Positions 61,106 through 64,000 of a stretch of DNA of 64,000 nucleotides are shown here, piece by piece. Location: positions 310,001 through 374,000 of the forward strand of contig NZ_BAABAL010000019.1 of NCBI RefSeq assembly GCF_039537405.1, given 5' to 3'. A program made the position numbers and the translations under genes. The first letter of the stretch is position 1, and each line of letters begins with the position of its first letter. Origin of the DNA: Allokutzneria multivorans. Its GTDB lineage: Bacteria; Actinomycetota; Actinomycetes; Mycobacteriales; Pseudonocardiaceae. The notes under the pieces are model-generated. The model was not told where the DNA came from. It did not search any database and worked only from the letters and a program-made list of their open reading frames with translations.

Positions 61106-62323
61106 TCACGAGGTGGAACGGCGGCCCCAGAGGAGGAGGGTGGGGGTGGTGCCGACGAAGCGGCTGGCGCCGTCGGACATGGTGGCGAGGCGGTTGGCGG
61201 AGAGCTGGCAGCCGTCGACCACGTAGCCGGAGTGCCGCAGCGCGTCCCGGCACGCTCCGAGGCGGTCCAGGGCGGTGAGGGCGACGACGACGCGTTCGGC
61301 TCCGACGGCCGCGCACGCCGCGACGACCTCGGGACCTCCGCCGCCGACGAAGATCGCGTCGGGGCGGGGCAGGCCGACCAGCGCCGCCGGGGCCTCGTTC
61401 TCGACGATGCGCATGTCGACGCCGTGGGTCGCGGCGTTGGCGATGATGCGCATGCACTGCACGGGATTGGGCTCCACGGCGACGACAGCGGCTCCCAGGC
61501 GGGCGCACTCGATCGCCAGTGCCCCGGCACCGGAGCCGACGTCCCAGATGAGCGTGCCGGGGCGCGGGCCGAGCTTGGCGAGGGCGAGCGCGCGCACCTC
61601 GGCCTTGCTGACGGTGCCGTCGCGGTGGGCGAAGGCCTCTTCGGGCAGCGCCCACCCGGACGCGGGCGGGATCGGCTCTCCGCCCGCGCACCAGCCGCGC
61701 GGCGGGACGGCCTCGGGGTCGGCGAGGCAGAGCACGACGTTCGCCTCGCGCCAGCGGCGCTTGGCGGCCTTCGGCGGGTCCACCACGGAGATCCGCTCGT
61801 CCGGGGTGTCCATGTCCTCGGCGACGATCAGCGTGCGGCGCCAGCCGGTGAGGCCCGCGCCGATCTCCGCGGGACCGGCGACGGCGTCGGTCAGCACGGC
61901 GACGGCGGGCCGCGCGCGGCAGACGTTGAGCGCGCGCCGGAGATCGCGGCCGCGAGCGCTGACCACGAGCACGTCGTCCCACGAGCGGCCGAGCTTGGCC
62001 ATCAGCCGCTGCACGCCGGTGACGCCGGGCAGGACCTTGGCGGTCCGCACCCCGCGCTCGCGCAGCCCCTGCATCACGCCGAAGAAGCCGGGGTCGCCGG
62101 AGGTGATCACGACGGCGGGGCCGTCCTGCTCGGAGAGCTCCTCCAGGTCGGTGAGCGCCTGGTCGAACTGGGCCGTTCCCGGTTCGCCGAGCGGGATCCG
62201 GCGGGCGCCGTGCGGGGCGTGCGCGTCCAGGTGCACGCGACCACCGAGCACGACCTTGGCCCCGGCGAGCACCTCGGTGGCGCCGCGCGGCAACCCCTGA
62301 CCGTCGAGACCGACCACGCTCAC
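61106..62323 (-). CDS. cobL: Precorrin-6Y C5,15-methyltransferase, CbiE-CbiT fusion
   Basis: 405 residues from the GTG at 62323 (MSVVGLDGQGLPRGATEVLA), close to the usual CobL length. CbiE half: VLGGRVHLDAH, VITSGDPGFFGVM, VLPGVTGVQRLMAKLGRSWDD. CbiT half (about 220-405): AEVRALALAKL, LIWDVGSGAGALAIECARLG as SAM-binding motif, VEPNPVQCMRI. It methylates C5 and C15 and decarboxylates. The frame is open another 220 bases upstream, but that part has no family character. Confidence 0.92.
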   Translation of the reverse strand: MSVVGLDGQGLPRGATEVLAGAKVVLGGRVHLDAHAPHGARRIPLGEPGTAQFDQALTDLEELSEQDGPAVVITSGDPGFFGVMQGLRERGVRTAKVLPGVTGVQRLMAKLGRSWDDVLVVSARGRDLRRALNVCRARPAVAVLTDAVAGPAEIGAGLTGWRRTLIVAEDMDTPDERISVVDPPKAAKRRWREANVVLCLADPEAVPPRGWCAGGEPIPPASGWALPEEAFAHRDGTVSKAEVRALALAKLGPRPGTLIWDVGSGAGALAIECARLGAAVVAVEPNPVQCMRIIANAATHGVDMRIVENEAPAALVGLPRPDAIFVGGGGPEVVAACAAVGAERVVVALTALDRLGACRDALRHSGYVVDGCQLSANRLATMSDGASRFVGTTPTLLLWGRRSTS

Positions 62324-62650
62324 CGAGATCGCGGCGGGTGTTCCGGAGCGCGGGCGCTCGTGGTTCGGCGACCGCTGCTGGAGCAGCTCGTGACCGACCG
62401 GTCCGGCCTCCGTTGTCTGGCGGCCTCGGCGGAACATCCCGCCGGAGCGGCCAACGCCCGTACGCACAGCTCGTCTCCACATCCCCGGGGCACGACCGGT
62501 GCGCTGGAACCAGGTGGGCGGGGCGCCCATGCCCACGGACACCCATCAGTTAGCCCATAGCCGGGCCCTCGGGCGCGCGCCGCGCCGGAGATTCACCCGT
62601 TCGACGGCAATGCAAACGTTCCGGCCGAGAGTCCTTTGTGGACGGTGTGC
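62324..62650. other. Gap between cobM and cobL
   Basis: 327 bases if the short cobL start is right. I see no gene. The stretch is open in the cobL frame on the minus strand, but composition and content look non-coding. No second cobalamin riboswitch core was recognised. Confidence 0.5.
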
Positions 62651-63835
62651 TCAGCCGGTCTTGGAGGAGCGCTTCGGCTTGCGCGGCGCGGTGCTCTTGC
62701 CCTTGGCGACCTTGGTGGGGGCCTTGGCCTTCTCGGTCTTCTCCGCCGTGTCCGCGACGGGCTTCTCCGCGGCGGGCTTGCGCTTGGGCTTGGCCTGTTC
62801 AGCCACCGCCGGGACCTCGGGGAGGTCGACGGGCAGCGTCACCTGGTCGGGGTGCTTGGTGGTCTTGCTGGCCGCGGCCACCCTGGTGGAGGTGCCGGTG
62901 AGCCGCGCGGTGCGGTAGCGGCGGGCGGTGCGGCTGGTCGTGCGGGTGGTCTCCTGCAGGTCGCGAACGGCCCACCACGCCACGTCGGAGCCGGGCTGCG
63001 CGGACTTGGCGGTGGACTCCGCCTCGCCCGGGATCAGCTGCGGCTCGACGGACTTCACCGCGCGCAGCGGGCGGCTGGTGCGGCGGTAGCCGGCCGCGGT
63101 GGAGGCGGGGGCGTAGGAGCGGGCGCCGCCGTTGCGCAGCGCCTTGCCGACGAGGAAGAGCGTGTGCCGCCAGAGCTTGTGCTGCTTGACCACGCGCTCC
63201 AGCTCGCCGACGGTGGTCTGCACGGTCAGCTCGTCCGGCCAGGTGGTCTTGTAGGCGACGACGACGGGGGTGTCCTCGGCGTAGCCGCCCTCGATCAGCT
63301 CCTCGGCCAACTGGCCCGCACGGGCCCCCGGCAGCGAGATCGCCATCGTGGTGCCGTGCCGGGCGAACGCGCGGATGCGCTCGGCGTCCGGCAGGTCGGA
63401 GTTGCTGCCCTCGACCCTCGTCATGATCATCGACTGGGCGTTCTCGGTGGCCGTGAGCTCCTTGCCGACGGTCGCGGCGGCGGCGGAGTAGGTGGAGACG
63501 CCGGGGACGATCTCCACGTCGAGGCCGAACTTGCGGCAGATGTCGTGCTGCTCCTGCACGGAGCCCCACAGCGCGGTGTCCCCGGGGTGCAGGCGGACGA
63601 CCTTGAGCCGCTTGACGATCGCGCGCCGGTAGATCTCCAGGACCTCGTCCTGGCCGACCAGGGTGAAGTCGACCAGCTCGGCCTCTGCGGAGGCGTGCTC
63701 GCGGACGCAGTCGGCGTCCAGCACGCTCGGCGCCCACAGAACGACGTCGGCCTCGGCGATCCGTCGCGCCGCGCGCAGCGTCAGCAGGTCCGCTGCGCCA
63801 GGCCCGGCGCCGATGAACGAAACTCGCCCGTTCAC
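62651..63835 (-). CDS. cobM: Precorrin-4 C11-methyltransferase with long basic tail
   Basis: 394 residues from the GTG at 63835 (SD GAGGGGAG). Residues 1-255 are a standard CobM: VSFIGAGPGAADLLTLRAARRI, LHPGDTALWGS, PGVSTYSAAAATVGKELTA, MTRVEGSNSDLP, VVAYKTTWPDE, LWRHTLFLVGKALR. Residues about 262-394 are an extra tail, first Arg/Thr-rich (TTRTTSRTARRYRTARLTG), then Lys/Ala/Pro-rich (KPKRKPAAEKP... ending KSTAPRKPKRSSKTG), not found in typical CobM of about 255 residues. First of the minus-strand B12 genes in view. Confidence 0.93.
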   Translation of the reverse strand: MNGRVSFIGAGPGAADLLTLRAARRIAEADVVLWAPSVLDADCVREHASAEAELVDFTLVGQDEVLEIYRRAIVKRLKVVRLHPGDTALWGSVQEQHDICRKFGLDVEIVPGVSTYSAAAATVGKELTATENAQSMIMTRVEGSNSDLPDAERIRAFARHGTTMAISLPGARAGQLAEELIEGGYAEDTPVVVAYKTTWPDELTVQTTVGELERVVKQHKLWRHTLFLVGKALRNGGARSYAPASTAAGYRRTSRPLRAVKSVEPQLIPGEAESTAKSAQPGSDVAWWAVRDLQETTRTTSRTARRYRTARLTGTSTRVAAASKTTKHPDQVTLPVDLPEVPAVAEQAKPKRKPAAEKPVADTAEKTEKAKAPTKVAKGKSTAPRKPKRSSKTG

Positions 63836-64000
63836 GGTTGCTCCCCTCGGCCGCTCCTGCGACACGACAGTCACGACATGACAAACAGTGGTCGCGAAGA
63901 CGGTACCGCCACGCGTGATCGGCTCACGAGCCCGGTCACGTTGGGCGCTGGAGCGGGCACAATCAGTCAAGATCGGCCGGAACGAGCGACCATGAAACAA

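Noticed and set aside
62324..62542. N-terminal extension of cobL
   Set aside because: Seventy-odd extra residues with no similarity to CobL; length and family start favour 62323, although no good SD was found for it.
63836..64000. N-terminal extension of cobM to the right edge
   Set aside because: The SD and the conserved VSFIGAGPG start place the gene start at 63835; the upstream part looks like leader DNA.

Overview
The window is very GC-rich, uses GTG and TTG starts freely and carries mostly standard Shine-Dalgarno (SD) sites. Its gene order follows the mycobacterial Rv2745-Rv2856 region: rimO, argA-like acetyltransferase, ftsK, rnj, dapA, thyX, dapB, pepR, gpsI, rpsO, ribF, truB, dinF, nrnA, rbfA, infB, ylxR, nusA, rimP, proS, cysG and nicT. 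Together with the dispersed palindromes noted below, this points to a chromosomal core segment of an actinomycete, most likely family Pseudonocardiaceae (an inference; the genus cannot be fixed from sequence alone).

1-9.2 kb: rimO (cut by the left edge), an N-acetylglutamate-synthase-like acetyltransferase, two tandem secreted phospholipases A2, ftsK, an acyltransferase, a secreted S1 protease with a structured leader, and a Cro/C1-type regulator. Two related 91-bp and 165-bp palindromic mobile elements sit exactly on the stop codons of ftsK and the protease gene. 9.4-23.7 kb: rnj-dapA; thyX with an ACT protein and a TIGR03085 protein; an RHH regulator with a DUF4097 protein behind an array of TGACGYCA octamers; a P450/TetR pair sharing an operator; a winged-helix DNA-repair-like protein with an EamA exporter; a trypsin-like protease; small membrane and acetyltransferase genes.

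23.3-31.8 kb: dapB-pepR, gpsI with an Actino-pnp-like leader, rpsO, a 700-bp repeat-only stretch, a small XRE gene coupled to ribF, and truB. 31.8-41.9 kb: an MFS and a MATE transporter, nrnA-rbfA-DUF503, and infB-ylxR-nusA-rimP, the classic translation/transcription operon. 42-53.9 kb: a Tat lipoprotein and DUF4439 pair, membrane-anchored unknowns including a tandem paralogous pair, a PLP enzyme, YjbQ, a HAD phosphatase, a secreted S15 peptidase, proS, a VOC protein, yaaA, and a RIO kinase preceded by a small SD-led ORF.

54-64 kb: a DEAD-box helicase with an RGG-like tail and a long structured 5' leader, then the tetrapyrrole/B12 block, all on the minus strand: cobM, cobL, a cbiG-cobJ fusion whose CobJ part looks degenerate, a NiCoT Ni/Co transporter under a cobalamin riboswitch, and cysG.

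Several families of dispersed palindromes recur in the intergenic gaps (ACCCAATGTGGCA hairpins, GTCTTSAAGAC hairpins, GTCCACWGTGGAC, GAATGA/TCATTC palindromes). One palindromic element lies inside two coding sequences, pepR and nrnA. No rRNA, tRNA, CRISPR array, prophage or complete insertion sequence was seen.
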